From NCBI GenBank assembly GCA_021735285.1, contig JAIPHI010000001.1, positions 1 through 45,300 on the forward strand: a stretch of 45,300 bases of DNA, written 5' to 3'. Origin of the DNA: Fidelibacterota bacterium (GTDB taxonomy: Bacteria; Fidelibacterota; UBA2242; JAFGTP01). Positions within the stretch are counted from its first letter, which is position 1, and every line of letters starts with the position of its first letter. A program made the translations under genes and the position numbers. Shown here piece by piece: positions 26,529-34,551 of the stretch. The notes beneath the pieces were generated by a model. It was given only the letters and a program-made list of their open reading frames with translations. It ran no database searches and had not been told where the DNA came from.

Positions 26529-27542
26529 ATGGCTGATAAAAAGAAAAAATGGAATTTTGATCAGATCTCTGAGTTTTTTCAGGGTTTGTTTGTTAAAAAT
26601 ATACAAACAAAAATCATTGTCTTGCTGATAACTTTAATTATCTGGTCATACACAATGTTAAGAAATGAATATACCACCCAAATGCATGTTCCATTTGAGG
26701 TTGTCAATATTGAAGAAGGTAAAGTTAGTAAACAAGAGTTGCCTGATCAAGTTCTGGCAAGATTCCAAGGCAATGGTCTGGATTTTTTCTTTTTACTCTT
26801 TCAATCCAGGAATTCATTTAGACTGGTTTTAGACCTGAGTACAATCAAATGGTTCTATAATTTTGACCTGAATAACTATTTTAATAAGCATCCTGAGGAT
26901 TTTATTCTTCCCAGAAATTCGGATGTTAACCTTATTAACATTGTTCAGCCTGAGTCTTTATATGTAGCGCTTGATAAAAAGTCTGTTAAGAAAGCGCCCG
27001 TACGTCCTCAGGTATTGATTACCTTAGAACCGGGTTATACAAAATATGAACTGGAAGTGCAGCCTGATTCGATTACTCTTATGGGACCAAGCTCCTATTT
27101 AAGAGAAATTAATTATGTTAATACAGATAAGCTGGTAAGAGAAAATGTCACAGACCCTATAAAAACTACTATTAGTTTACAGGACTTTGGCAAGAAAAAC
27201 ATTGAGCTGGAGCCGGAAAAAGTTCAAATCAGGCAGTTAGTTGATCAAATTGGTGAAAAAGTTATCTCTGGAATACCTGTTCAAATCAAAAATCCACCCA
27301 GCCAGGGGCAGGTTGAAATACAACCCAATAAGATCACGGTCTATATCTCGGGTGGCTTTAATATGATCAAAAATATAGATAGTGAAGAGCTGGATGTAAT
27401 ATTAGATTTGAAAGGTAAAATAGATTCTGAAAAAAAATATTATACTCCCACAATAAGAGGATTAAGCAACCATTTGGAAGTTAATAGAATTGAACCGTCA
27501 CAAATTGAAATCCGTTATATAAGAGAAGGGAATAATGAATGA
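26529..27542 (+). CDS. YbbR-like (CdaR-type) membrane-anchored protein
   Basis: A single membrane segment (about 27-45, TKIIVLLITLIIWSYTML) anchors about three extracytoplasmic YbbR repeats (roughly 50-125, 130-215 and 220-330; note the repeated pattern VRPQVLITLEPGYTKYELEVQPDSITLMG). In Firmicutes the homologue CdaR regulates the diadenylate cyclase CdaA; no cdaA is present here, so that link is inference. At 337 residues it is typical of single-protein YbbR forms. Its stop overlaps the tsaD start by 4 bases (ATGA). Confidence 0.85.
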   Translation: MADKKKKWNFDQISEFFQGLFVKNIQTKIIVLLITLIIWSYTMLRNEYTTQMHVPFEVVNIEEGKVSKQELPDQVLARFQGNGLDFFFLLFQSRNSFRLVLDLSTIKWFYNFDLNNYFNKHPEDFILPRNSDVNLINIVQPESLYVALDKKSVKKAPVRPQVLITLEPGYTKYELEVQPDSITLMGPSSYLREINYVNTDKLVRENVTDPIKTTISLQDFGKKNIELEPEKVQIRQLVDQIGEKVISGIPVQIKNPPSQGQVEIQPNKITVYISGGFNMIKNIDSEELDVILDLKGKIDSEKKYYTPTIRGLSNHLEVNRIEPSQIEIRYIREGNNE

Positions 27543-28534
27543 TTATACTGGGTCTTGAATCCTCGTGCGATGAAACTGCAGCTGCTGTGGTCGAAGATAA
27601 TAATGTTCTATCGAATATTGTTTCATCTCAATTACTACATCAGGAATATGGCGGGGTGGTTCCGGAATTTGCCTCTCGAGAGCATATGAAAAATATTAAT
27701 TTTGTTATGCAAGAGGCTCTTCAAAATTCAGGAATTGGTTTTTCAGAGCTTGATGGTATAGCAGCTACCAGAGGTCCAGGTCTGATGGGTTCCCTACTGG
27801 TGGGCTTAAGCTTTGCCAAAGGACTTGCTATCTCGGGGAAGAAGCCTTTATTAGGAGTAAATCATATCGAAGGTCATATTATGGCCAATTTTTTAGATCA
27901 TGGAGACATAGAATATCCTTTCCTATGTCTCTTAGTTTCCGGTGGCCATACAATGATAATTGAAGTATTCAGCCATGGAGAGTACAAAGTTATCGGTCAA
28001 AGTGTTGATGATGCTGCCGGGGAAGCCTTTGATAAAGGAGGTAAAATCCTACATCTGACCTATCCGGCCGGACCTATTATTGATAAAATTGCCAGGAAAG
28101 GAGATAAAAAATTCCATCATTTTCCACGGGCGGAAGTGAAAAACCGGGAATATGATTTTAGTTTTAGTGGATTAAAAACTTCCCTCTATTACCTTGTGAA
28201 GAATAAAGGGCGGAAGTGGGCTGAGAAAAATATGAATGATATATGTGCTGCATATCAGGAAGCCATTGTAGATGCACTTAAAATTAAATTTTTTAAAACA
28301 GCTCATGAAAGCAAAGTAAACCGACTTGTTTTAGCTGGAGGAGTGGCTGCGAATTCAAGGCTAAGGGAAGTCTTTCAGAGAGAAGCGGATAAAGCTGGCT
28401 ACCAGATATTTTTTCCATCCCTGGAATATTGTACTGATAACGCTGCTATGATAGCCAGAGCAGGACTTGAAGAATTGAAAAAAGATAATTATGCAGATAT
28501 GAGTCTGCAGGCTGTTCCTAATTTAAAATTATAA
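27539..28534 (+). CDS. tsaD: tRNA N6-adenosine threonylcarbamoyltransferase
   Basis: Makes the t6A37 modification in tRNAs that read ANN codons, transferring threonylcarbamoyl from its AMP adduct. Diagnostic features: LGLESSCDETAAAVV at the start, metal-binding H109-IEGH-113, VSGGHTMI, DDAAGEAFDKGGKIL, and the C-terminal LAGGVAANSRLRE and DNAAMIA. The 331-residue length matches the family. It is coupled to ybbR by a 4-base overlap; tsaB and tsaE are not in the window. Confidence 0.96.
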   Translation: MIILGLESSCDETAAAVVEDNNVLSNIVSSQLLHQEYGGVVPEFASREHMKNINFVMQEALQNSGIGFSELDGIAATRGPGLMGSLLVGLSFAKGLAISGKKPLLGVNHIEGHIMANFLDHGDIEYPFLCLLVSGGHTMIIEVFSHGEYKVIGQSVDDAAGEAFDKGGKILHLTYPAGPIIDKIARKGDKKFHHFPRAEVKNREYDFSFSGLKTSLYYLVKNKGRKWAEKNMNDICAAYQEAIVDALKIKFFKTAHESKVNRLVLAGGVAANSRLREVFQREADKAGYQIFFPSLEYCTDNAAMIARAGLEELKKDNYADMSLQAVPNLKL

Positions 28535-28554
28535 ATCTTATGGTTATTACATAG

Positions 28555-30678
28555 ATGTCTGATTTTAATATCTACTTTGTGAATGCTAACAAATGGACTT
28601 TGCTATTACTGGTGATTATTAGCTTAATTACCTACTATACTGTCTATAAAAAATATAGGGAGAAATCCAAGCTCCTTATTGTAACCAGAATTATAATTTT
28701 TCTAATATTAATAATTTTGTTAATGCGCCCGGTGGTAAGTTGGCAAACGATTCGTAGATTAAAATCTGAATTTTTAATATTTTTAGATAATTCTGTCAGT
28801 TTGAAAGAGCAAAAAGATTTTAATCGCAAGCAGATAGTCAGCAAGATGGAATCCATTGAAAAAAAACTGGAGCAAAAGAATATAGAAGTTCATTACAATA
28901 CTTTTGATGATAAAATCTATAGGAATCAAAGCTTAGATGACTTTAATAATAGTGGTTCTAATACCAATCTTGCAAATGTAATTAATTATTTAAAAAAGCA
29001 GGAGAAAAATAGAAATATTGTTGGAGCACTTATTCTCTCCGATGGGGTAATCACGGAGGGACAAACTCCTGCAACTATCCAAAATTTTCCACAAATACCA
29101 ATCTATACCACGGGGGTTGGAGATACAACAGGTGCTTTGGACCCGGCAATTCTAAATTTTGATCCACCCCAGTCAGGTTTTGTAGGCGATACGATTATGA
29201 TGAATTCTGAGATCAATCCTGCTAGCAGCAGTGATGAGATTGAAATTATCCTTAAAGTAAATAAGAGTATAATTGATAGAAAAATTGTCAAAGCCGGGTC
29301 AGCTTTCCAGAGAAAAGTCTGTACTTTTCAATATATACCGAAAAAGGCGGGACAAAAAAACCTTGAATTGGTTATTCAAGATGAAAACGATAAGAATTTA
29401 TTTAATAATAACTTGTCCAGAAGATTAAAGGTTAGATCTAAATTGGCCAATTATGTTATTTTAAGTTCCACCTTTAATTATGAGAGTAAATATCTGGCTC
29501 ATGTTTTATCCCAACAGGAGAATAGTGAATGTTATCAAATGGTAGCCCATCAGGGAAAATGGATAGCATTGGAAGAACCGCAAGAAATATTAAATAAAAG
29601 CTGGGATTTAATAGTTTTAAATGGAATCCTTAATAATAGTACAGCCCGAAGAAACTTCCAGGATATCGAGAAAAAAGTAAAAGCTGACAAAACCCCGGTG
29701 ATCGCATTCATTAATTCCAAGGCTGAAATTGATAGACTGCAAAGCTTAATTGGTATGAAGGTCTTTCAAAAGGTTGTTGATTCCCCTGATTCTAAAAATG
29801 TACAGATTCTGATGAATGAAGAATGGCAAAATCATGGAATAAATCTGTATTTAGAGCGTTCTTTTGGGAATGATTGGTGGCATAATTTACCACCAATAAA
29901 ATTTTCTTTTAAGGAGCTTAAGAGGGATACTCGGTTTAGTGATCTGATCCAAACTATGGATAAGGATCAAAATCCGGTGCTTTCGGTTTCCAAACCTGTT
30001 GATATAAATAGCAGAAGAATGGCAATTCTTTCCGGAAGTGATTTCTGGAAATGGCAAAGGATGACAATTGGTTCTGAAGTTGAAAATTTTTATAATGAAA
30101 TGTTTTTGGCAATTACAAATTATTTGACTGATACTACTGATAGTTCACCAATTAAGATCTATACGGGAAAAAATAAATATAGATTAGGGGAAAAAATCCA
30201 GCTGCAAGGTGCTGTCACTGATGTAAGAGGTAATACTATTACTGACGCTGTAGCTAAGGCCAGGGTTATGCGGCAGAATGAAGAATATAGCAGTTTTTAT
30301 ATTCCATATAGTGAGGGCCAATATGAATCCCAGTTAGTAGTAAATCAACCGGGCGAGTATGAAATCCAATTGTCCGCGGAACAAAATGGCAAACCAATAG
30401 ACCAGGTGGTACGCAATTTTACGGTAGTAGATCAGCCTGTTGAGATGGAGACGATCCAGTTAAAAAAAGAGAGCTTGCAAAAAATATCGAATAATTCGAG
30501 GGGGGCTTTTTATCCAATTGCTGAGTTAGGCGCAATTGGAAACCAAATAGATAAGCAAAACAAAATTATTACTAAAGATAAAAAAATCCGACTCTGGCAA
30601 TGGAAATATATATTCCTGATGCTGATAGGAGTTTATCTGGTTGAATTGATTTATAGAAAAACCAAAGGATATCTCTAA
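28555..30678 (+). CDS. VWA-domain membrane protein
   Basis: Membrane segments sit at about 13-31, 40-60 and the C-terminus (about 680-698). A von Willebrand A domain follows the N-terminal anchors, with a MIDAS-like D78-N-S80-V-S82 in FLIFLDNSVSL and LILSDGVITEG (about 158-168). A Big or FN3-like region lies about 205-290. A central domain about 295-430 has the look of a DUF4159 or class I amidotransferase-like fold, and a beta-rich segment about 540-630. This plan matches uncharacterised BatA-type or amidotransferase-like VWA proteins found in FCB-group bacteria. The function is unknown. It starts 20 bases after tsaD. Confidence 0.7.
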   Translation: MSDFNIYFVNANKWTLLLLVIISLITYYTVYKKYREKSKLLIVTRIIIFLILIILLMRPVVSWQTIRRLKSEFLIFLDNSVSLKEQKDFNRKQIVSKMESIEKKLEQKNIEVHYNTFDDKIYRNQSLDDFNNSGSNTNLANVINYLKKQEKNRNIVGALILSDGVITEGQTPATIQNFPQIPIYTTGVGDTTGALDPAILNFDPPQSGFVGDTIMMNSEINPASSSDEIEIILKVNKSIIDRKIVKAGSAFQRKVCTFQYIPKKAGQKNLELVIQDENDKNLFNNNLSRRLKVRSKLANYVILSSTFNYESKYLAHVLSQQENSECYQMVAHQGKWIALEEPQEILNKSWDLIVLNGILNNSTARRNFQDIEKKVKADKTPVIAFINSKAEIDRLQSLIGMKVFQKVVDSPDSKNVQILMNEEWQNHGINLYLERSFGNDWWHNLPPIKFSFKELKRDTRFSDLIQTMDKDQNPVLSVSKPVDINSRRMAILSGSDFWKWQRMTIGSEVENFYNEMFLAITNYLTDTTDSSPIKIYTGKNKYRLGEKIQLQGAVTDVRGNTITDAVAKARVMRQNEEYSSFYIPYSEGQYESQLVVNQPGEYEIQLSAEQNGKPIDQVVRNFTVVDQPVEMETIQLKKESLQKISNNSRGAFYPIAELGAIGNQIDKQNKIITKDKKIRLWQWKYIFLMLIGVYLVELIYRKTKGYL

Positions 30679-30759
30679 AATTACCAAAATAGGTTGCAAC
30701 AAGGAATATGAATTTTTACATTCTAACAGTTGATAAATATTACTGTAAGGAGAATTAGA

Positions 30760-31128
30760 TTGTACACAATTGCCTATAGAACTCATTTTTCAGCATCCCA
30801 TCATGTTCGGGATTATCCTGGAAAGTGTAAAAATTTACATGGCCATAACTGGAAAATAAAAGTTGAAGTCAGAACCAAAAGAAAAGATGAAATTGGCATC
30901 TCGGTAGATTTTAAGCAATTGAAAAAAATAGTTAAACCTGTGATTGATCGTTTTGATCATAAATACTTGAATGATCTGGATCATTTCAAAAAGAAAAATC
31001 CGACCGCAGAAAATATTGCCGAATTTTTATATCAAGAAATTGATAACAGGCTACCTGAAAATGTGAAAATGCATAAAATAACTGTTTGGGAAACTGATAA
31101 ATACTCAGTCACATATCAGGAGGAATAG
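30760..31128 (+). CDS. queD: 6-carboxytetrahydropterin synthase QueD
   Basis: Converts dihydroneopterin triphosphate to 6-carboxytetrahydropterin, the second step to preQ0. Zinc-binding histidines are in THFSASHHV and HGHNW; the catalytic cysteine is in GKCKNLHGHNW. The end KITVWETDKYSVTYQ is typical. I chose TTG 30760, preceded by AAGGAG at 30747-30752, over any earlier start. The product has 122 residues. First gene of the preQ1 operon; its stop abuts the proposed queE start. Confidence 0.94.
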   Translation: MYTIAYRTHFSASHHVRDYPGKCKNLHGHNWKIKVEVRTKRKDEIGISVDFKQLKKIVKPVIDRFDHKYLNDLDHFKKKNPTAENIAEFLYQEIDNRLPENVKMHKITVWETDKYSVTYQEE

Positions 31129-31767
31129 ATTTTAAAAGTCAATGAAATATTCTTTTCTATACAGGGTGAATCGGTTTATTCCGGTAAGCCCTTTATTTTT
31201 ATTAGATTGGCTGGATGTAATTTAAGATGCAAATATTGCGATACTCGCTATGCTTACAAGGATGGTGAATTATATTCCATTGAATCCATTCTGGCTAAGA
31301 TAAAAAAATATTCAATCCGGAATGTGGAAATAACCGGCGGTGAACCTTTGCTGCAAAGTGAGACAGTGGAGCTTCTTAATGATCTATTAAAGCAAGGAGA
31401 TCAAGTTCTGCTTGAAACTAACGGTAGTGTAAGCTTATCTCCTGTGCCGGAAGAAGTAGTAAAGGTCATGGATATTAAGACACCTGATAGTGGGGAAGTT
31501 GATTCCTTTATGCTGGAGAATTTGGAATGTTTAAATAGTAATGATAATATCAAATTTGTTCTCTCCAGTCGAAAGGATTTCGATTGGAGCGTAGAATTTT
31601 GTGAGGAGCACAATCTTTATGAAAAATGTGAATTGCTATTCTCTGCGGTCAAAGAGGAGTTGAAATACTCTGATTTATGTGACTGGATCCTTGAGGCAGG
31701 TATTAATGTAAGATTTCAACCGCAGTTGCACAAGCTAATTTGGCCTAATCAAAAGCGAGGAGTATGA
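31129..31767 (+). CDS. queE: 7-carboxy-7-deazaguanine synthase QueE, probable ATT start
   Basis: A radical-SAM enzyme that rearranges carboxytetrahydropterin to 7-carboxy-7-deazaguanine. Cysteines C30, C34 and C37 in GCNLRCKYCDT bind the 4Fe-4S cluster; EITGGEPLLQ and the C-terminal FQPQLHKLIWPNQKRGV are family signatures. The conserved N-terminus KVNEIFFSIQGES is encoded in frame from 31135, yet between the in-frame TAG at 31126 and the TTG at 31207 there is no ATG, GTG or TTG. ATT 31129, five bases after AGGAGG (31118-31123), is the best start (TTA 31132 is the alternative). Starting at 31207 would remove the conserved N-terminus. Product 212 residues. Confidence 0.85.
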   Translation: MLKVNEIFFSIQGESVYSGKPFIFIRLAGCNLRCKYCDTRYAYKDGELYSIESILAKIKKYSIRNVEITGGEPLLQSETVELLNDLLKQGDQVLLETNGSVSLSPVPEEVVKVMDIKTPDSGEVDSFMLENLECLNSNDNIKFVLSSRKDFDWSVEFCEEHNLYEKCELLFSAVKEELKYSDLCDWILEAGINVRFQPQLHKLIWPNQKRGV

Positions 31768-31768
31768 A

Positions 31769-32452
31769 ATGGCAAAGAAAGGACTCATAGCCTTAAGTGG
31801 GGGACTGGATTCGGCTACTACCCTTGCAATTGCTAAATCAGAAGATTTTAAAGTTTACGCTATTAGCTTTGATTATCAGCAGAGAAATGCTGTAGAATTA
31901 CAGGCTGCCAAAGATGTTGCCCGTAGCATGCAAGTTGAAAATCATAAAATCATAAAGATAGATCTTAGTCAAATAGGTGGGTCAGCCCTGACAGATGATA
32001 TTCCTGTACCAAAACATACTGAAGATCAGGGATCTATTCCCGCTACCTATGTGCCTGGCCGTAATTTAATTTTTCTTTCTCTGGCTTTAGCCTGGGCCGA
32101 AGTTAATAATATCTATGACATTTTTATTGGTGTTAATAGTTTGGATTATAGTGGCTATCCTGATTGCAGACCGGAATTTATTAAAAAATTTCAAGAGACT
32201 GCTAATCTGGCTACAAAAGCTGGAGTTAGAGGAGAAAAAATTAATATTCATACCCCAATTATCAATATGACGAAAGGTGAAATTATTAAAAGAGGAGTAG
32301 AACTGGGAGTAGATTATAGGAAGACAATTAGTTGTTACAACCCTGATAAAGAAGGCCGAGCCTGTGGTGAGTGTGATAGTTGTCAGCTGAGAAAAGAGGG
32401 CTTTAAACAGGCTGGTGTTGAAGACCCAACAAAATATATTAACAAGGAGTAA
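31769..32452 (+). CDS. queC: 7-cyano-7-deazaguanine synthase QueC
   Basis: An ATP-dependent amidotransferase-like enzyme that turns 7-carboxy-7-deazaguanine and ammonia into preQ0. The PP-loop is ALSGGLDSATTL (residues 8-19). Mid-protein PGRNLIFLSLALAWAE and YSGYPDCRPEF are conserved, and the zinc-binding end SCYNPDKEGRACGECDSCQLR has four cysteines. The gene starts one base after the queE stop, with GAGGAG in the end of queE serving as ribosome-binding site. The 227-residue length is normal. Confidence 0.96.
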   Translation: MAKKGLIALSGGLDSATTLAIAKSEDFKVYAISFDYQQRNAVELQAAKDVARSMQVENHKIIKIDLSQIGGSALTDDIPVPKHTEDQGSIPATYVPGRNLIFLSLALAWAEVNNIYDIFIGVNSLDYSGYPDCRPEFIKKFQETANLATKAGVRGEKINIHTPIINMTKGEIIKRGVELGVDYRKTISCYNPDKEGRACGECDSCQLRKEGFKQAGVEDPTKYINKE

Positions 32453-32456
32453 CTCT

Positions 32457-32852
32457 ATGGCAGAAGAAAAAAAAGGAACTAAAGAAATTCGGGAAGCCGA
32501 ATTAATTGCCATTGAAAACAAGTACCCTGACCGTGATTATCAAATTGATATTGAACTGCCGGAATTCACATGTCTCTGCCCTGTAACCGGCTATCCGGAT
32601 TTTGCTGTCATCAATTTGCATTATATTCCTGATCAATATATAGTGGAACTTAAATCGCTAAAGCTGTATATTAATAAGTTTCGGGATAAAGGTATCTACC
32701 ACGAAGAGGCGGCTAATAAGATCATGGATGATATTGTAGAGAAAATTAATCCCAGATGGATCAAAGTTGTAGGCGATTTTAATCGGAGAGGCAATGTAAA
32801 AACAATAGTGACTGCAAAACATGCGCAGAAAAATTTTCATACAGAGGAATAA
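32457..32852 (+). CDS. queF: NADPH-dependent 7-cyano-7-deazaguanine reductase QueF
   Basis: Reduces preQ0 to preQ1. This is the short, unimodular type I form (131 residues). The active-site region is FTCLCPVTGYPDFA, with C39 and C41 and catalytic D48; C41 is the likely thioimide cysteine. The ELKSLKLYINKFRDKGIYHE segment binds substrate. ATG 32457 is chosen since AAGGAG lies at 32444-32449, across the end of queC; a longer in-frame start at 32415 would overlap queC. It is fifth in a row of pathway genes only if folE2 is counted. Confidence 0.95.
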   Translation: MAEEKKGTKEIREAELIAIENKYPDRDYQIDIELPEFTCLCPVTGYPDFAVINLHYIPDQYIVELKSLKLYINKFRDKGIYHEEAANKIMDDIVEKINPRWIKVVGDFNRRGNVKTIVTAKHAQKNFHTEE

Positions 32853-32854
32853 AT

Positions 32855-33628
32855 TTGCAAGATATTCAAAATCAATTCGATAGTAGAAATATTCCTATCG
32901 ATCAAGTAGGTGTCAAAGACCTTACTTACCCTATTGTCTTACTTGATCGAGAGAATGAAGTTCAACAAACTGTGGCAAGAATTAATATGTATGTTGACCT
33001 ACCTCATGATTTCAGAGGGACTCATATGAGCCGTTTTGTAGAAATATTAAATGAGCACCATCAGCGGCTCAAGATAGATACGATCGAAGAAGTTTTGCGG
33101 AAAATGAAATCCAGGCTTAAAGCCGAAAAGGCTCATATTGAAATGTTTTTTCCCTATTTTTTAGAGAAGAAGGCACCTGTATCAAGGGCAAGAAGCATGA
33201 CCAAATATGAATGTAGTTTTACGGGTGAATTGGATGGCGATGTAGATCTGGTATTAGGTGTAAAGGTGCCGGTCACTACTCTTTGTCCTTGTTCCAAAGA
33301 GATTGCTGAAGAGGGTGCTCATAACCAGCGTTCAATCATAAGTATTCAAGTGCGTTACTCTGAGCTGGTCTGGATTGAGGAATTGATTGAAATAGCGGAA
33401 AAATCTGCCTCAAGTCCTGTCTATTCTTTGCTCAAGAGAGAGGATGAAAAATATGTAACAGAAAAGGCCTATAAAAATCCAAAATTCGTAGAAGATGTTG
33501 TCCGTAACCTGGCTCTGGAGTTGGATACTGATCAAAGAATTTTTTGGTATAAAGTAGAATCAGAGAACTTTGAATCAATCCACAACCATAGTGCCTATGC
33601 TCGGATTGAGAAGCACAAAGATAAATAA
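32855..33628 (+). CDS. folE2: GTP cyclohydrolase FolE2 (type IB)
   Basis: Converts GTP to dihydroneopterin triphosphate, the entry step for both queuosine and folate. Type IB enzymes are metal-flexible and replace zinc-dependent FolE. LCPCSKEIAEEGAHNQRS carries the metal and catalytic residues C144 or C146 and H156; DVVRNLALELD and ENFESIHNHSAYA close the protein. The start is TTG 32855 with AGAGG at 32843-32847. The gene lies two bases after queF, so the operon encodes every step from GTP to preQ1. The 257-residue length is standard. Confidence 0.95.
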   Translation: MQDIQNQFDSRNIPIDQVGVKDLTYPIVLLDRENEVQQTVARINMYVDLPHDFRGTHMSRFVEILNEHHQRLKIDTIEEVLRKMKSRLKAEKAHIEMFFPYFLEKKAPVSRARSMTKYECSFTGELDGDVDLVLGVKVPVTTLCPCSKEIAEEGAHNQRSIISIQVRYSELVWIEELIEIAEKSASSPVYSLLKREDEKYVTEKAYKNPKFVEDVVRNLALELDTDQRIFWYKVESENFESIHNHSAYARIEKHKDK

Positions 33629-33728
33629 ATGGGGCAAGGTAGGCCTGCTTAATTATAAATCGCTTTGATAAATTTACAGCTTTTTATATATTATTAAAGT
33701 GATGGAGTTTAAACACTTGGAGGGATTT

Positions 33729-34388
33729 ATGAGTGCACCAGAAAGTAAAAAAAGGCATTTACCCAGCATCAAAAAGCTGGAGTCTTTTCGCAAAACCAGC
33801 CTCGATTGTGCGCAGTCGATTAATGGCAATCTGACAAGTATTTTAGGTGCAGCTGAAGAGCTTTGGGGCCATGTGGATAAAAAAGATTTTTTTGCTACAG
33901 AGCAAATCGACACAATTATAAGAACTGTTGACAAAATTAAATCTTCAACTAGAAGAATTGAAATTGAGAATGCCAAACTGAGTGATAAGAAACAGAGTAG
34001 TGCAGGAGAAAAAACGAGATTACAGCAAGAGGGAACCAAAATCCTATTAGCCGAAGATGATGAAGATAACCGTAATGTTTTAAGAATTATGCTGGAGAGT
34101 ATGGGGTATAATGTCACTTTGGCAAAAGATGGGAGGGAAGCCTGGACTAAATTTGAGAGTAGTAAATTTAGCGCTGTGATTTCTGATATTCAAATGCCAA
34201 AAATCGGTGGTATAGAATTACTGAAAAAAATTCATAAAAAAAATAGTGATATTCCGGTTTTATTAATAACCGGTTTTGATAGAAAAGAACCAGTGGAAAT
34301 GGCTCGCGAAGAAAATAATATATTTTTTCTTAAGAAACCTTTTAGGAAACAAAAGCTCAAATCTGTATTAGAGGAATGCCTGGATTGA
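33729..34388 (+). CDS. response regulator with degenerate DHp-like N-terminus
   Basis: The C-terminal receiver domain (about 103-219) is intact: acidic pocket E109-D110-D111, phospho-acceptor D153 in AVISDIQMP, T181 and K203 in LKKPF. The first 85 residues are helical. A stretch near 26-45 (DCAQSINGNLTSILGAAEEL) resembles the dimerisation/phosphotransfer helix of histidine kinases, but with Q29 where the phospho-acceptor histidine should be. There is no ATPase or output domain. ATG 33729 follows TTGGAGGG (33717-33724); a GTG at 33699 is less likely. No cognate kinase is adjacent. Confidence 0.85.
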   Translation: MSAPESKKRHLPSIKKLESFRKTSLDCAQSINGNLTSILGAAEELWGHVDKKDFFATEQIDTIIRTVDKIKSSTRRIEIENAKLSDKKQSSAGEKTRLQQEGTKILLAEDDEDNRNVLRIMLESMGYNVTLAKDGREAWTKFESSKFSAVISDIQMPKIGGIELLKKIHKKNSDIPVLLITGFDRKEPVEMAREENNIFFLKKPFRKQKLKSVLEECLD

Positions 34389-34551
34389 AAAAAAATGAAG
34401 ATAACGAATATATAATTCACCCCGGGTTTTAATATCTATTTATTAATCTTTTTATGTGCTTGCATGCGGGACTCTATGAAACAAACAATTTCTATTGTCA
34501 TTTAATAGAAGAAATAGTTTTTTATATTTAAAATAAATTACGAGGTGAAAA

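Noticed and set aside
30679..30759. A preQ1 riboswitch before queD
   Set aside because: I looked for the preQ1 consensus and pseudoknot pairing and saw neither; the leader is only 81 bases and mostly A/T.
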